The translations under genes and the position numbers were made by a program. Below, piece by piece: positions 1 through 8,807 of a stretch of DNA of 64,000 nt (the first letter of the stretch is position 1; every line of letters starts with the position of its first letter). The notes below the pieces were generated by a model. That model worked only from the letters and a program-made list of their open reading frames with translations. It did not search any database and was not told the DNA's origin. Source of the stretch: Brevibacillus_H sp049846925 (GTDB taxonomy: Bacteria; Bacillota; Bacilli; Brevibacillales; Brevibacillaceae); NCBI RefSeq assembly GCF_049846925.1, contig NZ_JBNCMT010000002.1, positions 124,001-188,000 of the forward strand, read 5' to 3'.

Positions 1-415
1 CATCACTGATGGCGATCAATCCCTTCGTGTGTGCCGCCAGGATGGTTTTGTTTACACGTGGATAGCCATGCGTTCCTTGAAGTTGAGCAATCGAAACCAG
101 CTTTAACAGGTTCCGGTATCCTTCGGTATTCTCGGCAAGGAGAATCAGGTGAAAAGGCGGAGGTGAATTGCGTGTAAATCGCTCTTCCATCGCTCCCTCG
201 ATCACAGATAACTCCAACCCGATAATCGGCTTGATCCCCTCTCGTACACAAGCACGATAAAAAGGAACAGCACCGTACAAATTATTGTGATCGGTAATCG
301 CCAAAGCTGGCATGCCTAAGAGAACGGCCTTTTGCACGAGATCTTCAATGCGTGCCGCACCGTCCAGCAAGCTGTATTCAGTATGAACGTGTAAATGAAC
401 GAATGAAGGGTTCAA
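1..415 (-). CDS. dnaE: DNA polymerase III subunit alpha, N-terminal part (partial)
   Basis: About 138 N-terminal codons of a DnaE-type replicative polymerase are present; the gene continues beyond base 1. The protein starts with the PHP domain: the HLHVHTEYSLLDG motif lies within the first 20 residues and ITDHNNLYGAVPFY follows, both family signatures. The start is a TTG at 413-415; no in-frame ATG is seen nearby upstream, and GAAAGG about 10 bases before it fits a ribosome binding site. It is divergent from ytpI, the arrangement known from Bacillus. DnaE extends DNA chains at the replication fork. Confidence 0.93.
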   Translation of the reverse strand, partial: MNPSFVHLHVHTEYSLLDGAARIEDLVQKAVLLGMPALAITDHNNLYGAVPFYRACVREGIKPIIGLELSVIEGAMEERFTRNSPPPFHLILLAENTEGYRNLLKLVSIAQLQGTHGYPRVNKTILAAHTKGLIAISD

Positions 416-487
416 CCTGCTCGTACCTTTCTTTGTATCTATCTTTTCTATATTCTATAAAATGAGCTTTTAAAGTTTCCTTTCTTT

Positions 488-516
488 ATTATACCGTGTA
501 TTGGCGAATATGCGAA
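488..516 (-). promoter_or_regulatory. Candidate sigma-A promoter of dnaE
   Basis: On the minus strand TTCGCA (511-516) is followed after 17 bases by a perfect TATAAT (488-493), about 70 bases before the TTG start of dnaE. The -35 matches 4 of 6 consensus positions. Confidence 0.5.
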
Positions 517-533
517 CATATAGTCGGTATCAA

Positions 534-562
534 TTGACCAGTTTGCAGATCTTTAGTAGGAT
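534..562 (+). promoter_or_regulatory. Candidate sigma-A promoter of ytpI
   Basis: TTGACC (534-539) and TAGGAT (557-562) with a 17-base spacer lie about 50 bases before the ytpI start. The -35 is strong and the -10 matches 4 of 6. Confidence 0.45.
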
Positions 563-611
563 AGCTTTTGTAGACTTGAGGAAATAGCTGTAGTAGAAAG
601 GGGTTTCTCAC

Positions 612-923
612 ATGTGGTTCGCCTTTTATTTGACTGGTATGATCGCTTCCCTGGGTGGATGGGTTTACTATAGTGTCATGGCACGTCGTACAGGTATTCA
701 CCCTTACGAATCTCGGATGACTCTCGGTAAAATGAATGTCATGCTTGGATGCCTGTTACTTTTGTTAGGTTCAAACCAACTGGCAAACGAAACACTGAGC
801 ACAGCTCGCTTGAGCGTAGCTATTCTCTTTATCCTTGTGGGAGGAATCAACTTCTTCCTCGGATTCCGTAATTACTTCCGTTTCCGCAGTGAATGGCGTA
901 AAGCTATCGATAAAAAAGGATAG
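612..923 (+). CDS. ytpI: YtpI-family small membrane protein
   Basis: A 103-residue protein with three likely membrane segments (about 2-22, 42-58 and 70-88), a basic tail, and the GSNQL and FLGFRNYFRFR stretches that I recognise from YtpI. Function of the family is not established. GAAAGGGG precedes the ATG by 9 bases. The position next to dnaE and ytoI matches the Bacillus subtilis neighbourhood, which supports the name. Confidence 0.8.
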   Translation: MWFAFYLTGMIASLGGWVYYSVMARRTGIHPYESRMTLGKMNVMLGCLLLLLGSNQLANETLSTARLSVAILFILVGGINFFLGFRNYFRFRSEWRKAIDKKG

Positions 924-998
924 ACTACAGGGAAAATGTTTCTTGTAGATAAATTTGTTTTAGCTACGTTATAATCTCCTTGTGACGTTCTATGCTTC

Positions 999-1036
999 GA
1001 CAACCTCGTGCGATGCCGGGTTGTCCTTTTTATTTT
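999..1036 (+). terminator. Terminator of ytpI
   Basis: GACAACC (999-1005) pairs with GGTTGTC (1019-1025) and is followed by CTTTTTATTTT. Confidence 0.65.
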
Positions 1037-1042
1037 CTGAGC

Positions 1043-1092
1043 AAAAAAAGCAGAAATCCTTGGATTGTTCCAGCAGGGACTTCTGCTTTTTT
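1043..1092 (-). terminator. Bidirectional terminator, 3' of the MarR-GNAT gene
   Basis: A long arm with AAAAGCAGAA (1046-1055) pairs with TTCTGCTTTT (1081-1090); T-runs exist on both strands, so it can also back up ytpI termination. Confidence 0.75.
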
Positions 1093-1099
1093 CTTATGA

Positions 1100-2053
1100 T
1101 TATAGAATACGCTCCCACGTCTCCCCAACCAGATCATGGCCAAAACTGTGATGTTTTTCTTCTGCAACCAGTTGAAAGCCGGCCTTTTGATAGATAAGTC
1201 TGGCCGAATCAAGCACACTGTTTGTCCATAACACCATCTTTTGATAGCCTTTGGCTCTGGCAAATCGAATGCATTCCTCCACGAGTCGAGTCCCGAGTCC
1301 CAGTCCACGCGCTTTCGGTTCGACCAACAAGAGACGAAGCTTGGCTATTTCTTCATTTTCCTGTACCACCATCACAGAACCGATGATCTCCCCATCCATT
1401 TCAGCTATCCAGCACCGCTCTTTTAATGGATTGAAGCGAGTTATGAAATGCGAAGTGATTCGGGCAACCAATGCCTCGAACTGCTCATTCCAGCCATACT
1501 CTTGTGCATAGAGAACGCCATGTCGATGGGTAATCCAGCCCATATCGCCTGGCTGGTGTGAGCGAAGAAAATAAGTTGGGGGTGACGAGGTGTTCTTTGC
1601 TACGATCTGCTCATCGTTCTCCTTTTTGGACAAGACACGCTCGATTGTTTGCATCGATGAAATCAATTGCTCTTGCTTTTCTTCACTCAAATCGCTCAGT
1701 ATGTTGGCTACTTCTTCGTGTGAACGTTGATCCAGCACGGCAAATGCCACTTGTCCCTGTGGTGTCAAACGAAGAATCCTCTGACGTCCATCCTCTTCCG
1801 AACGCACTTTATCAATAAGCTCCCGCTGCTCCAGTCGTGCAAGAATCCGACTTAAATACCCTGGATCAATCCGTAATTCATTGGCCAGATCAGATGCAGT
1901 CACTCCAGCATGATGAGCTAGTTCAAACAGGATACGTGCTTCGGTCAGCGAAAACTCACTATCTAGCAGTCCTTCGTCGAGAACTCCGATCTGTCTGGTA
2001 ATAAAACGATTAAAGTGCCGCACATGTGAAATTCGATCTGCAATACCATTCAT
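1100..2053 (-). CDS. MarR-type regulator fused to GNAT acetyltransferase
   Basis: A 317-residue two-domain protein. Residues about 1-150 form a MarR winged helix (LSRILARLEQRELIDKVRS followed by the wing EEDGRQRILRLT); residues about 160-315 form a GNAT acetyltransferase with the acetyl-CoA loop motif VEPKARGLGLGTRLVEEC and the C-terminal YQKAGFQ. This fusion is a known architecture, thought to sense or modify a small molecule or amine. I chose the ATG at 2051-2053 because AAAGGTGGG stands 6 bases before it; a GTG nine codons upstream lacks such a site. Single gene with its own terminator; no partner gene is evident. Confidence 0.87.
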   Translation of the reverse strand: MNGIADRISHVRHFNRFITRQIGVLDEGLLDSEFSLTEARILFELAHHAGVTASDLANELRIDPGYLSRILARLEQRELIDKVRSEEDGRQRILRLTPQGQVAFAVLDQRSHEEVANILSDLSEEKQEQLISSMQTIERVLSKKENDEQIVAKNTSSPPTYFLRSHQPGDMGWITHRHGVLYAQEYGWNEQFEALVARITSHFITRFNPLKERCWIAEMDGEIIGSVMVVQENEEIAKLRLLLVEPKARGLGLGTRLVEECIRFARAKGYQKMVLWTNSVLDSARLIYQKAGFQLVAEEKHHSFGHDLVGETWERIL

Positions 2054-2165
2054 ACCCTTCCCACCTTTTACTTTTATCACATCAAAAATTAGTTGCTTAT
2101 ATCAAATATATTATAGTTTTAATTGACTTAGTCAATTATTTTTGTAGTATACATAGACTGATGCA

Positions 2166-2200
2166 CAAAAAAACTTCCGTATTTGACCGACGGAAGTTTT
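2166..2200 (-). terminator. Terminator of ytoI
   Basis: ACTTCCGT (2173-2180) pairs with ACGGAAGT (2190-2197); on the minus strand seven T follow. Confidence 0.8.
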
Positions 2201-2232
2201 CTCTATTTATTATTTTATTTAATAAGAACGGA

Positions 2233-3543
2233 CTATCGCTCAATAATCTGTGCCGTTACCATCGCTTGCCCTACCAAATGATCGTCATGGTATACCGACA
2301 CTTCTACTTTTCCGAAGCGGCGACTAATATCCATCACACGAGGCTTTACGCTGATTTCGCTCTCCATTTGTACGGGTTTGAGGAAGTAAACCGTGATATT
2401 TTCCGGTACCATATCCCCCCGTTTGTGTTGTCTGAGGGCATTACAGGCTGTCTCCACAATGACAGTCGTCATCACGCCGCTTGCCACCGTCCCCAAATGG
2501 TTGGTCATTTGTGGCGAAATCTCTCCGTGATAGACGAAGCCATCTGCCTGCTTTTCTTCCCGGAAGTGACTCATGATCTGGTTCGGAAATGTCTCGCCCA
2601 TTTGCGGTTGTTTTTGCATGTACTGCATCGCCTTTAAAACATCCTGACGACTGAGCACGCCAACTAGTTTCTTGTGATTGTCTACCACTGGCAAAAGCTC
2701 GATGCCTTCCCATACCATCAGATGAGCAGAGGAAGCGAGTGATACTTTTGGAGTTGTGGTAATCGGATTTTTGGACATGACTTTATCCAGTGTTGTGTTT
2801 TGATCATGTCCAATAATGTCTCTTGATGTCACGATGCCCACAATTCGCATCTGATCGTCGACAACAGCAAAACGGGTGTCCTTGTATTCTTCCGTCATCG
2901 CATGCCAGCGTTCCACGGTATCGGTATTCTTCAGCACCGCTGTTTCTTCTAGTGGCTTCAAGATATCTTCTACCATCATGATCTCTTTTTTGATCAAGCG
3001 GTCGTAAATCGCACGGTTAATTAAGGAAGCAACCGTGAATGTGTCATAGGTGGATGAGATAATCGGCAGAGCCAACTCATCAGCCAGCTTTTTCACTTCT
3101 TCACTTGTATCAAATCCCCCAGTAATTAGAACCGCTGCTCCGTTTTGCAACGAAAGCTTGTGTGCCTGGTCCCGGTTACCGACGATCAGCAGGCTGCCTG
3201 GATCAATATATCGCATCATCGCTTCCAACTTCATGGCACCGATGACAAATTTATTTAAGGTTTTGTACAGTCCCTCTTTGCCCCCTAGCACAGAACCATC
3301 AACAATATTTACAACTTCCGCAAACGTAAGTCTTTCAATATTTTCTTTCAGCTTTTTTTCAATCCGAACCGTTCCCACACGCTCAATCGTGCTGACGTAT
3401 CCTTGTACTTCTGCTTCTTTAATGGCACGGTATGCGGTTCCTTCGCTTACTTCCAGGTCTTTGGCAATTTGCCTAACGGAGATTTTGCTCCCCACGGGCA
3501 ATTGATCAATGTACTCTAGTATTTGTTCGTGCTTCGTAGCCAT
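2233..3543 (-). CDS. ytoI: YtoI: HTH-DRTGG-CBS-hotdog regulatory protein
   Basis: A 436-residue protein with a GntR-like winged helix at about 1-65 (VRQIAKDLEVSEGTAYRAIKE), a DRTGG domain at about 85-185, a pair of CBS domains at about 195-310 (VTSRDIIGHD and GVLSRQDVLKAMQY end each repeat) and a thioesterase-like hotdog domain at about 325-435. CBS pairs bind adenine nucleotides, so a ligand-controlled DNA-binding role is likely, though it is not proven for the family. The ATG at 3541-3543 is preceded by AAGGTG; an upstream in-frame ATG without such a site was rejected. Context matches Bacillus ytoI. Confidence 0.88.
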   Translation of the reverse strand: MATKHEQILEYIDQLPVGSKISVRQIAKDLEVSEGTAYRAIKEAEVQGYVSTIERVGTVRIEKKLKENIERLTFAEVVNIVDGSVLGGKEGLYKTLNKFVIGAMKLEAMMRYIDPGSLLIVGNRDQAHKLSLQNGAAVLITGGFDTSEEVKKLADELALPIISSTYDTFTVASLINRAIYDRLIKKEIMMVEDILKPLEETAVLKNTDTVERWHAMTEEYKDTRFAVVDDQMRIVGIVTSRDIIGHDQNTTLDKVMSKNPITTTPKVSLASSAHLMVWEGIELLPVVDNHKKLVGVLSRQDVLKAMQYMQKQPQMGETFPNQIMSHFREEKQADGFVYHGEISPQMTNHLGTVASGVMTTVIVETACNALRQHKRGDMVPENITVYFLKPVQMESEISVKPRVMDISRRFGKVEVSVYHDDHLVGQAMVTAQIIER

Positions 3544-3623
3544 GTAGGTATCACCTTCCACCATTCTCGGGTCAATCTTTCCGCCTGCACCCAGTCAATC
3601 GGGATAACGACGTTGATCTTTCT

Positions 3624-3905
3624 TTATCTATTATATAAGTATCCTTGATAGATTACTTCTGCTAAAACAAGAGATCCGGGGATATTTAGGTACCAGACAT
3701 AGATTTTTCGAATTTGCGGCACCGTAATCCAGTCAAAACCTCGTAATCGGTTCAAACCAACCCGGACGGTAAAAAACACCCAATACACCGTCCAATTAAT
3801 CATCGGTAAGTAAAGAATGATAAACCATAAAAAACTGATCGAATCTTCCCCCACATAAAAGCGTAATAGTGCGGCAAGAAGGGCTACGAACAAAAATCTG
3901 AGCAT
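3624..3905 (-). CDS. Small membrane protein of unknown function
   Basis: 93 residues with a hydrophobic N-terminus (about 1-16), a second segment (about 25-50) and a possible third near the C-terminus. AGGAGGG lies about 12 bases before the ATG. I do not recognise the family. It lies between ytkL and ytoI on the same strand, separated from ytkL by a terminator, so it is probably transcribed on its own. Confidence 0.7.
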   Translation of the reverse strand: MLRFLFVALLAALLRFYVGEDSISFLWFIILYLPMINWTVYWVFFTVRVGLNRLRGFDWITVPQIRKIYVWYLNIPGSLVLAEVIYQGYLYNR

Positions 3906-3950
3906 CAGTCAATTCTCCCTCCTTCTGCCACTATAGCTTATGAGCAGGCA

Positions 3951-3987
3951 AAAAAAAAGAGGTGTAGCCTAACGTACGGGCTACACC
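3951..3987 (-). terminator. Terminator of ytkL
   Basis: GGTGTAGCC (3961-3969) pairs with GGCTACACC (3979-3987); on the minus strand it is followed by CTCTTTTTTTTT. Confidence 0.85.
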
Positions 3988-4091
3988 AGTGAGGTATATT
4001 AATTAAGGGGGTTTTCATCGTAGATTTATCATACCCATAAATTATTACAGGATTATTACAAGCGGATTACAGTTTCTTTTCATTTTGATGA

Positions 4092-4781
4092 TTATTCAAT
4101 GGAGAAACTTTCTCCTGGTTGTACAAGCTTTCCTTCTATCCCCTTCTCCCCTAACTGACGCACATATTCCTCTGGATCTTGAGCAATCACCGGAAATGTA
4201 TTGTAGTGAATGGGCACGACACATTTTGCCTGTAAAAAGGAAGCGGCAAGTAGGGCATCCTCAGGTCCCATGGTGAAATTATCGCCAATCGGGAGGAACG
4301 CTACGTCAATCTTGTTCAATTCTCCAATCAGCTTCATGTCGCCAAAGAGTGCCGTGTCTCCTGCGTGATAAATCGTTTTTCCGCCGATGGTAACTAAAAT
4401 GCCTGCGGGCATTCCCAGGTAGATGATCTGTCCATCCCCCGATTCATAACCAGAGCCGTGGAAAGCTGGTGTCAGTTTGACCCGACCAAACGGAAAATGG
4501 GCAGCACCGCCGATGTGCATCGGATGAGCCTTGACACCCTTTTGCGCAAAATAGACAGCAAGCTCAAACGGGGCAATCAGTGTTGCATCATTTGCTTGCA
4601 ACAGGTTGAGTGCATCTCCAATATGATCATTATGACCGTGCGTCACAAGAACATAATCCACTTTCACATCTTCTGCCTTAACCGTAGCCTTCGGATTGCC
4701 TGTCAGAAACGGATCAAAGATCAAGCGATGCCCCTCATGAGTAATCTCAATGCAACTGTGTCCATGATAACGAATTTCCAC
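4092..4781 (-). CDS. ytkL: YtkL, UPF0173 metal-dependent hydrolase
   Basis: A 229-residue metallo-beta-lactamase-fold protein. Metal ligands are visible: HGHSC near residue 6, THGHNDH at about 48-54 (the HxHxDH motif), AFHGSGY, YHAGDT (bridging Asp) and PIHYNTFP near the C-terminus. Length and these motifs match the YtkL/UPF0173 family, whose substrate is unknown; the enzyme should be cytoplasmic since no signal peptide is seen. Neighbouring dnaE, ytpI and ytoI reproduce the Bacillus context. Confidence 0.9.
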   Translation of the reverse strand: MEIRYHGHSCIEITHEGHRLIFDPFLTGNPKATVKAEDVKVDYVLVTHGHNDHIGDALNLLQANDATLIAPFELAVYFAQKGVKAHPMHIGGAAHFPFGRVKLTPAFHGSGYESGDGQIIYLGMPAGILVTIGGKTIYHAGDTALFGDMKLIGELNKIDVAFLPIGDNFTMGPEDALLAASFLQAKCVVPIHYNTFPVIAQDPEEYVRQLGEKGIEGKLVQPGESFSIE

Positions 4782-4828
4782 TACGAAACCCTCCCTTGTA
4801 TATTTGCCTGATACTCTACTTTTCTGTG

Positions 4829-4848
4829 AAAAACGTCTCGACGTTTTT
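4829..4848. terminator. Perfect palindromic hairpin
   Basis: AAAAACGTCTCGACGTTTTT is a 9-bp stem with a two-base loop ending in five T on both strands. It lies upstream of ytkL and downstream of the DUF445 gene, so it may act as a terminator for the latter. Confidence 0.5.
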
Positions 4849-4901
4849 ACCGAAGTAGATGCCAGGTGTGACGCTGAGGCACCTTGTCATAAAAGTGGAT
4901 G

Positions 4902-4989
4902 TGACCGCTTGCGGTCAACGTTTCGGTCCCCCGACGTTTCAGTCCCCCGATGAGAGGGGATGAGAGGGGAAAACGGTCATGACCGTTTT
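4902..4989. repeat. Cluster of short palindromes and tandem repeats
   Basis: Four structures are packed into 88 bases: TGACCGCTTGCGGTCA (4902-4917), a 16-base unit repeated twice with one change (4919-4934 and 4935-4950), the 10-mer TGAGAGGGGA twice (4951-4970), and the perfect palindrome AAAACGGTCATGACCGTTTT (4970-4989). The last hairpin stands 10 bases after the stop of the DUF445 gene and may serve as its terminator. No coding potential is seen here. Confidence 0.7.
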
Positions 4990-4999
4990 GTACACCTTA

Positions 5000-6166
5000 T
5001 TAACCTGCCACCAGATTAAGAACCCCTTGAACCAATCCGATGATTCCTCCGAGAATGAACCCGAGTATGGTAATCATCCGAAACTCGCTTCCCGAAATTC
5101 CAATGATCATTTCTTCTACTCGGCTCAACGGGAACTTATCTACTTGTTTCGCAACAATTTCTGCGATTGACAGTTTCGGAAAGAGGTGCTCGATACTGGT
5201 TTCCAGCTTGGCGAGAACCCAGGTACTGATCCACGGGATCAACTGATCAATCACTTTTCCCCTGAATGGCCCCAACGATTCGGTGAGAGGCTTATCCAAC
5301 CAGCGAATAGCGATCGTCTCTACCTGATCAAATAGTTTCCCACTGAAGCTTGCCACTTGCTCTCTTCCAATCCAGTCAAGAACTTCTCCTGTTTCTTTGT
5401 CGAGCAGCTTGTCCGCTTCTTGTCTGATCATGCGAGAAAGATTTCTGGCCAGATCGGGATTCTCCAGTGCCTCGAGCAAATGAGGCAACAATTTGGAAAT
5501 CAGCTTCTCATCGCCCAAAAACATCCCGACAAAACCGCCAAGCATTCCGCCGCCTCCGCCCAAGGCGCCACGAATCATATTTTGCACATTATGTAATCCT
5601 TCCGGAGACTGCAGGTACTCTCTGAATCGGGTGAGCAAGAGAACACCCAGACTCTCAATCGTATCGTCCATTTTCGTTTGCAAAGAAGGTGGCAGGATTT
5701 CTCGTACCTTTTTATCTTCCCAGCCTTTGATCAGACGGTCTGCATGCTCCAACCATTTTTCACGAAGCGGCTTTTGATACCGCTCTCCCAATCGATATTC
5801 TTCTGTAATCATCTCAGGTATAAATCGATTGATGATATCTATGAGTTTCTCATCACTAGCCAGCCACTTGTCAGCCATCTGGGTAAGCCAATTTCTCAGC
5901 GTTTCTTCCAGATGCCCACGGGCAATTGCCTCCTGAATCCCTTCCTTGGTAACTAGGTATTCCTCGACCACTTTGCCCATTTGAAAGCCCAATTCATGAT
6001 GACGTCTCGGGATCAATCCGGGTGTAAATGGCACACGAAAACTACCGATCATCCACGGCTTATATGGCCGAAACAGCATTCTAATCGCTAATTCATTCGT
6101 CACCCCACCAATTACTGATCCAATTCCGACGTTTGTCAACACCAAGAGCCAATCATTCAATGCCAT
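5000..6166 (-). CDS. yheB: DUF445 membrane protein (YheB-like)
   Basis: 388 residues. An N-terminal membrane segment contains NVGIGSVIGGVTNELAIRMLF, followed by RPYKPW and FTPGLIPRRH, typical DUF445/YheB motifs; the middle is long and helical, and a second hydrophobic segment (ILGFILGGIIGLVQGVL) closes the protein. Function is unknown. In Bacillus the family member is next to yheC and yheD, as here. Start choice is slightly uncertain: AGAGGAG lies only 3 bases before the ATG (6164-6166), while a TTG two codons later (6158-6160) would have better spacing. Confidence 0.85.
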   Translation of the reverse strand: MALNDWLLVLTNVGIGSVIGGVTNELAIRMLFRPYKPWMIGSFRVPFTPGLIPRRHHELGFQMGKVVEEYLVTKEGIQEAIARGHLEETLRNWLTQMADKWLASDEKLIDIINRFIPEMITEEYRLGERYQKPLREKWLEHADRLIKGWEDKKVREILPPSLQTKMDDTIESLGVLLLTRFREYLQSPEGLHNVQNMIRGALGGGGGMLGGFVGMFLGDEKLISKLLPHLLEALENPDLARNLSRMIRQEADKLLDKETGEVLDWIGREQVASFSGKLFDQVETIAIRWLDKPLTESLGPFRGKVIDQLIPWISTWVLAKLETSIEHLFPKLSIAEIVAKQVDKFPLSRVEEMIIGISGSEFRMITILGFILGGIIGLVQGVLNLVAG

Positions 6167-6187
6167 ACACTCCTCTGTATACGAAGG

Positions 6188-6216
6188 AACCAAAGAAAAA
6201 GTCCTGTCATAAAATA
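6188..6216 (+). promoter_or_regulatory. Predicted sigma-K promoter of the ATP-grasp cluster
   Basis: AACC (6188-6191), a 16-base spacer and CATAAAATA (6208-6216) match the sigma-K consensus mACm-N16-CATAnnnTA at every defined position. It lies 35 bases before the first YheC/YheD-like gene, whose relatives are spore-coat associated. Confidence 0.6.
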
Positions 6217-6250
6217 AGACTACCTAACGCCTAATGGGAAGGGGATAGCC

Positions 6251-7696
6251 GTGTCAAATATACGCACGATCATTCAAGCAGTAGATTCACAATCAGAAGA
6301 ATATGGTGTATATCTTCCCAACCATGCAGTCAACTTCCTCAAAATTCCTGCTTCTACCTTAACGATAGCATTTGGAAGTCAGGAAACACAAGGTACTGTG
6401 GTCAGACGAACCGATGGCAGAGCTACACAGATAACCGTTTCTCTTCTTCGCAAGCTCCGATTGCCAGTGGGAATACCTATTCTTCTCCGTTATGACTCAA
6501 TTCGGCGAAGACTCGTATTTGGTCCTTATGTAGGAGTATTGCTCGCCAAACATAACGGGCCCAACTCCAGCATGCCTTTTGCGGGAATCAGTACGTTCAT
6601 GAATGAAATTTCAGATGTTTGTTACGAAAAGGGCGGTGTCATTGGTGTGTTCACCCCCCAAGATATTGATTGGGGCAACCAGACGGTTCGGGCTTTGGTT
6701 CGGAAGAGAGCATCGTGGCGGTCCTATACTTTGCCGTTGCCTCAATGTATCTATAATCGCTTGCCAACAAGACAATATGAACAAAAAGAACAAGTAGGTG
6801 CATCGATTCAACGGTTCAAAGATTTACACATTCCCTTTTTCAATGATCAGTTTTTGAATAAATGGCATGTCCATGATGCCCTGAGCAAAGAAGAGCAAAC
6901 AAACGCTTATCTGCCTAAAACAGTCCGTTTATTCGGCTCTCACGACCTCAAACAAATGTTGAATGACCACCGGATGGTGTACGTCAAACCAACCAGTGGC
7001 AGCATGGGAAAGGGAATCTATCGAATCAATAAAACTACGAATGGGTTCCAGCTTCAATATGCCACAATGAATGGCAGCGTGACAAGATCGTACCCAGACA
7101 TTCCGGTTCTGTATCAGGCTTTGCGAAAATCAATACAAGGAACACATTATTTGCTTCAACAAGGACTTGTGTTGATCGGTGTGAAACGCAAGCCTGCTGA
7201 TTTCCGTGTTCTCGTACAAAAAAATCAACGTGGTGAGTGGGCTGTCACCTCTCTGGTAGCACGTCTGGGGCAGAATCACATCGTGTCCAATGTGGCCAGA
7301 GGCGGCATGATGACCAAAGCAGATCAGGCACTGCGGATCGCAGGACCGTGGGTTGGCTCGATTCGCCCTTCTGTCCAGTCTCTCAAAAATGTAGCATTGC
7401 AAGTTGCTGATACACTTGAACGGGTTCTCACGGGGCATTATGCAGAATTCGGGGTCGACCTGGGTGTAGATGTGAATGGACGCATCTGGCTGTTGGAAGT
7501 AAACAGCAAGCCATCTAAGTCAGACAGTACAATACAAAGACCTGAGGGAGAGGGAGAGGAAGTCAGTACGTACAAAATCAGACCATCTGTGCGTCGCTTG
7601 TATGAATACTCTTCGTATCTTTCTGGGTATGTGGCTTCAAACAATCCACCCTCTGCCAAACAAAAGAAAGTGAAACGAAAAAGACAACGTAGGTGA
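6251..7696 (+). CDS. YheC/YheD-family ATP-grasp protein, copy 1
   Basis: 481 residues. The N-terminal ~110 residues are a beta-rich YheC/D domain; the rest is an ATP-grasp fold with MVYVKPTSGSMGKGIY (Lys and Gly-rich loop), DFRVLVQKN, and metal-binding EFGVDLGVD...WLLEVNSKPSKS. Bacillus YheC and YheD are recorded as endospore-coat-associated, and the ATP-grasp fold suggests a carboxylate-amine ligase, but the reaction is unknown. The start is GTG, with GGAAGGGG 7 bases upstream. It has a basic C-terminal tail (KQKKVKRKRQRR) absent from the other copies. First gene of a four-gene run. Confidence 0.88.
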   Translation: MSNIRTIIQAVDSQSEEYGVYLPNHAVNFLKIPASTLTIAFGSQETQGTVVRRTDGRATQITVSLLRKLRLPVGIPILLRYDSIRRRLVFGPYVGVLLAKHNGPNSSMPFAGISTFMNEISDVCYEKGGVIGVFTPQDIDWGNQTVRALVRKRASWRSYTLPLPQCIYNRLPTRQYEQKEQVGASIQRFKDLHIPFFNDQFLNKWHVHDALSKEEQTNAYLPKTVRLFGSHDLKQMLNDHRMVYVKPTSGSMGKGIYRINKTTNGFQLQYATMNGSVTRSYPDIPVLYQALRKSIQGTHYLLQQGLVLIGVKRKPADFRVLVQKNQRGEWAVTSLVARLGQNHIVSNVARGGMMTKADQALRIAGPWVGSIRPSVQSLKNVALQVADTLERVLTGHYAEFGVDLGVDVNGRIWLLEVNSKPSKSDSTIQRPEGEGEEVSTYKIRPSVRRLYEYSSYLSGYVASNNPPSAKQKKVKRKRQRR

Positions 7697-7701
7697 CAAT
7701 T

Positions 7702-8805
7702 ATGTCTTCTCAATATCGAACATTAGGCATTATGGCTTCGTTTCATGGGGAAGAACCCACTTTCAAGGAAAAGAGTTATTACAAAATGTTGACTTTAGCC
7801 GGACGCAGATTAGAGATCCGCGTCTTCGTCTTTTCTCCACGGATGATTGATTTCGAAGAACGAGAGGTGACTGGCTTCGAATATCATCAAGATGATTGGG
7901 TGAAAAGGAAATTCCCTCTGCCTCAAGTGGTATATGATCGATGCTTCATGGGAAGCGTCTCCCGGAAACGATATAAGCCACTGATTGAACGATTGCAACA
8001 GGACGACAAAGTAACATTCCTCGGAAATGGGCTATCAGGAAAATGGCAGGTTTACCAGACACTAAGTCAATCCGAAGAGCTTCGGAAGTGGCTGCCAGAA
8101 ACTTTTCTATTTTCGATACAGCGAGTAAATTCTCTCTTGGTGAAGGAACAGGACATTATTGTGAAGCCAGCGGCTGGTACCCATGGTCTCAGTGTGATCC
8201 GGGTGTCCAAAAGAGCAAATGGAGAGTACGAGGTTACTGGCAGGAATCACGTTAACGAACGATTTACCAAAAAGTTCAATACACGAACAGGACTTCAGCG
8301 CTTTCTTCTTACCTTCACAGCAAACAGGCCATTCATCATACAACCCTATCTTACTTTGCACACTCCAGCCGGAACCCCCTATGATGTGCGAGTCCTCGTC
8401 CAAAAGAACGGGGAAGGCAAATGGGAAACAACAGGCAAAGCTGTCCGCATGGGTGAGAAACATGGCATCACTTCCAATCTTCATGGCGGGGGCAAAGCAG
8501 TTGCACTCTCTCCTTTCCTCATTCACTATTTCGGCCAAAAGCGTCAAATATTGATTGATGAGGAAATTAACAGTTTGATCTCAAAAGTACCTGTGTATCT
8601 CGAATCATCACATGGTCGTCTCGTGGAATTAGGAATTGACATCGGAATCGATACTGCAGGAAATGTATGGATCATTGAGGTAAACAGCAGACCTGGCCGA
8701 ACGGTTTTTCGCCAAATTGATGATCAGACGGCTCGCATACGCTCGATGACTCAACCTGTTAAATATGCAGAATATCTCATGAACGAACGTGTAGGAGGTT
8801 ACTAA
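7702..8805 (+). CDS. YheC/YheD-family ATP-grasp protein, copy 2 (short form)
   Basis: 367 residues. It lacks the ~100-residue N-terminal beta domain of the other three copies and opens directly with the segment YRTLGIMASFHGEE, then FVFSPRMIDFEE, DIIVKPAAGTHGLSV, YDVRVLVQKNGEG and ELGIDIGIDTAGNVWIIEVN. The ATG at 7702 sits 6 bases after AGGTGA, which overlaps the stop of copy 1, so translation is probably coupled. An in-frame GTG at 7693 overlapping that stop is less likely. Same operon and presumed spore-related role. Confidence 0.87.
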   Translation: MSSQYRTLGIMASFHGEEPTFKEKSYYKMLTLAGRRLEIRVFVFSPRMIDFEEREVTGFEYHQDDWVKRKFPLPQVVYDRCFMGSVSRKRYKPLIERLQQDDKVTFLGNGLSGKWQVYQTLSQSEELRKWLPETFLFSIQRVNSLLVKEQDIIVKPAAGTHGLSVIRVSKRANGEYEVTGRNHVNERFTKKFNTRTGLQRFLLTFTANRPFIIQPYLTLHTPAGTPYDVRVLVQKNGEGKWETTGKAVRMGEKHGITSNLHGGGKAVALSPFLIHYFGQKRQILIDEEINSLISKVPVYLESSHGRLVELGIDIGIDTAGNVWIIEVNSRPGRTVFRQIDDQTARIRSMTQPVKYAEYLMNERVGGY

Positions 8806-8807
8806 GC

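Noticed and set aside
4902..4989. CRISPR array
   Set aside because: Repeats are only 10-16 bases, in tandem without unique spacers, and no cas genes are present anywhere in the window.
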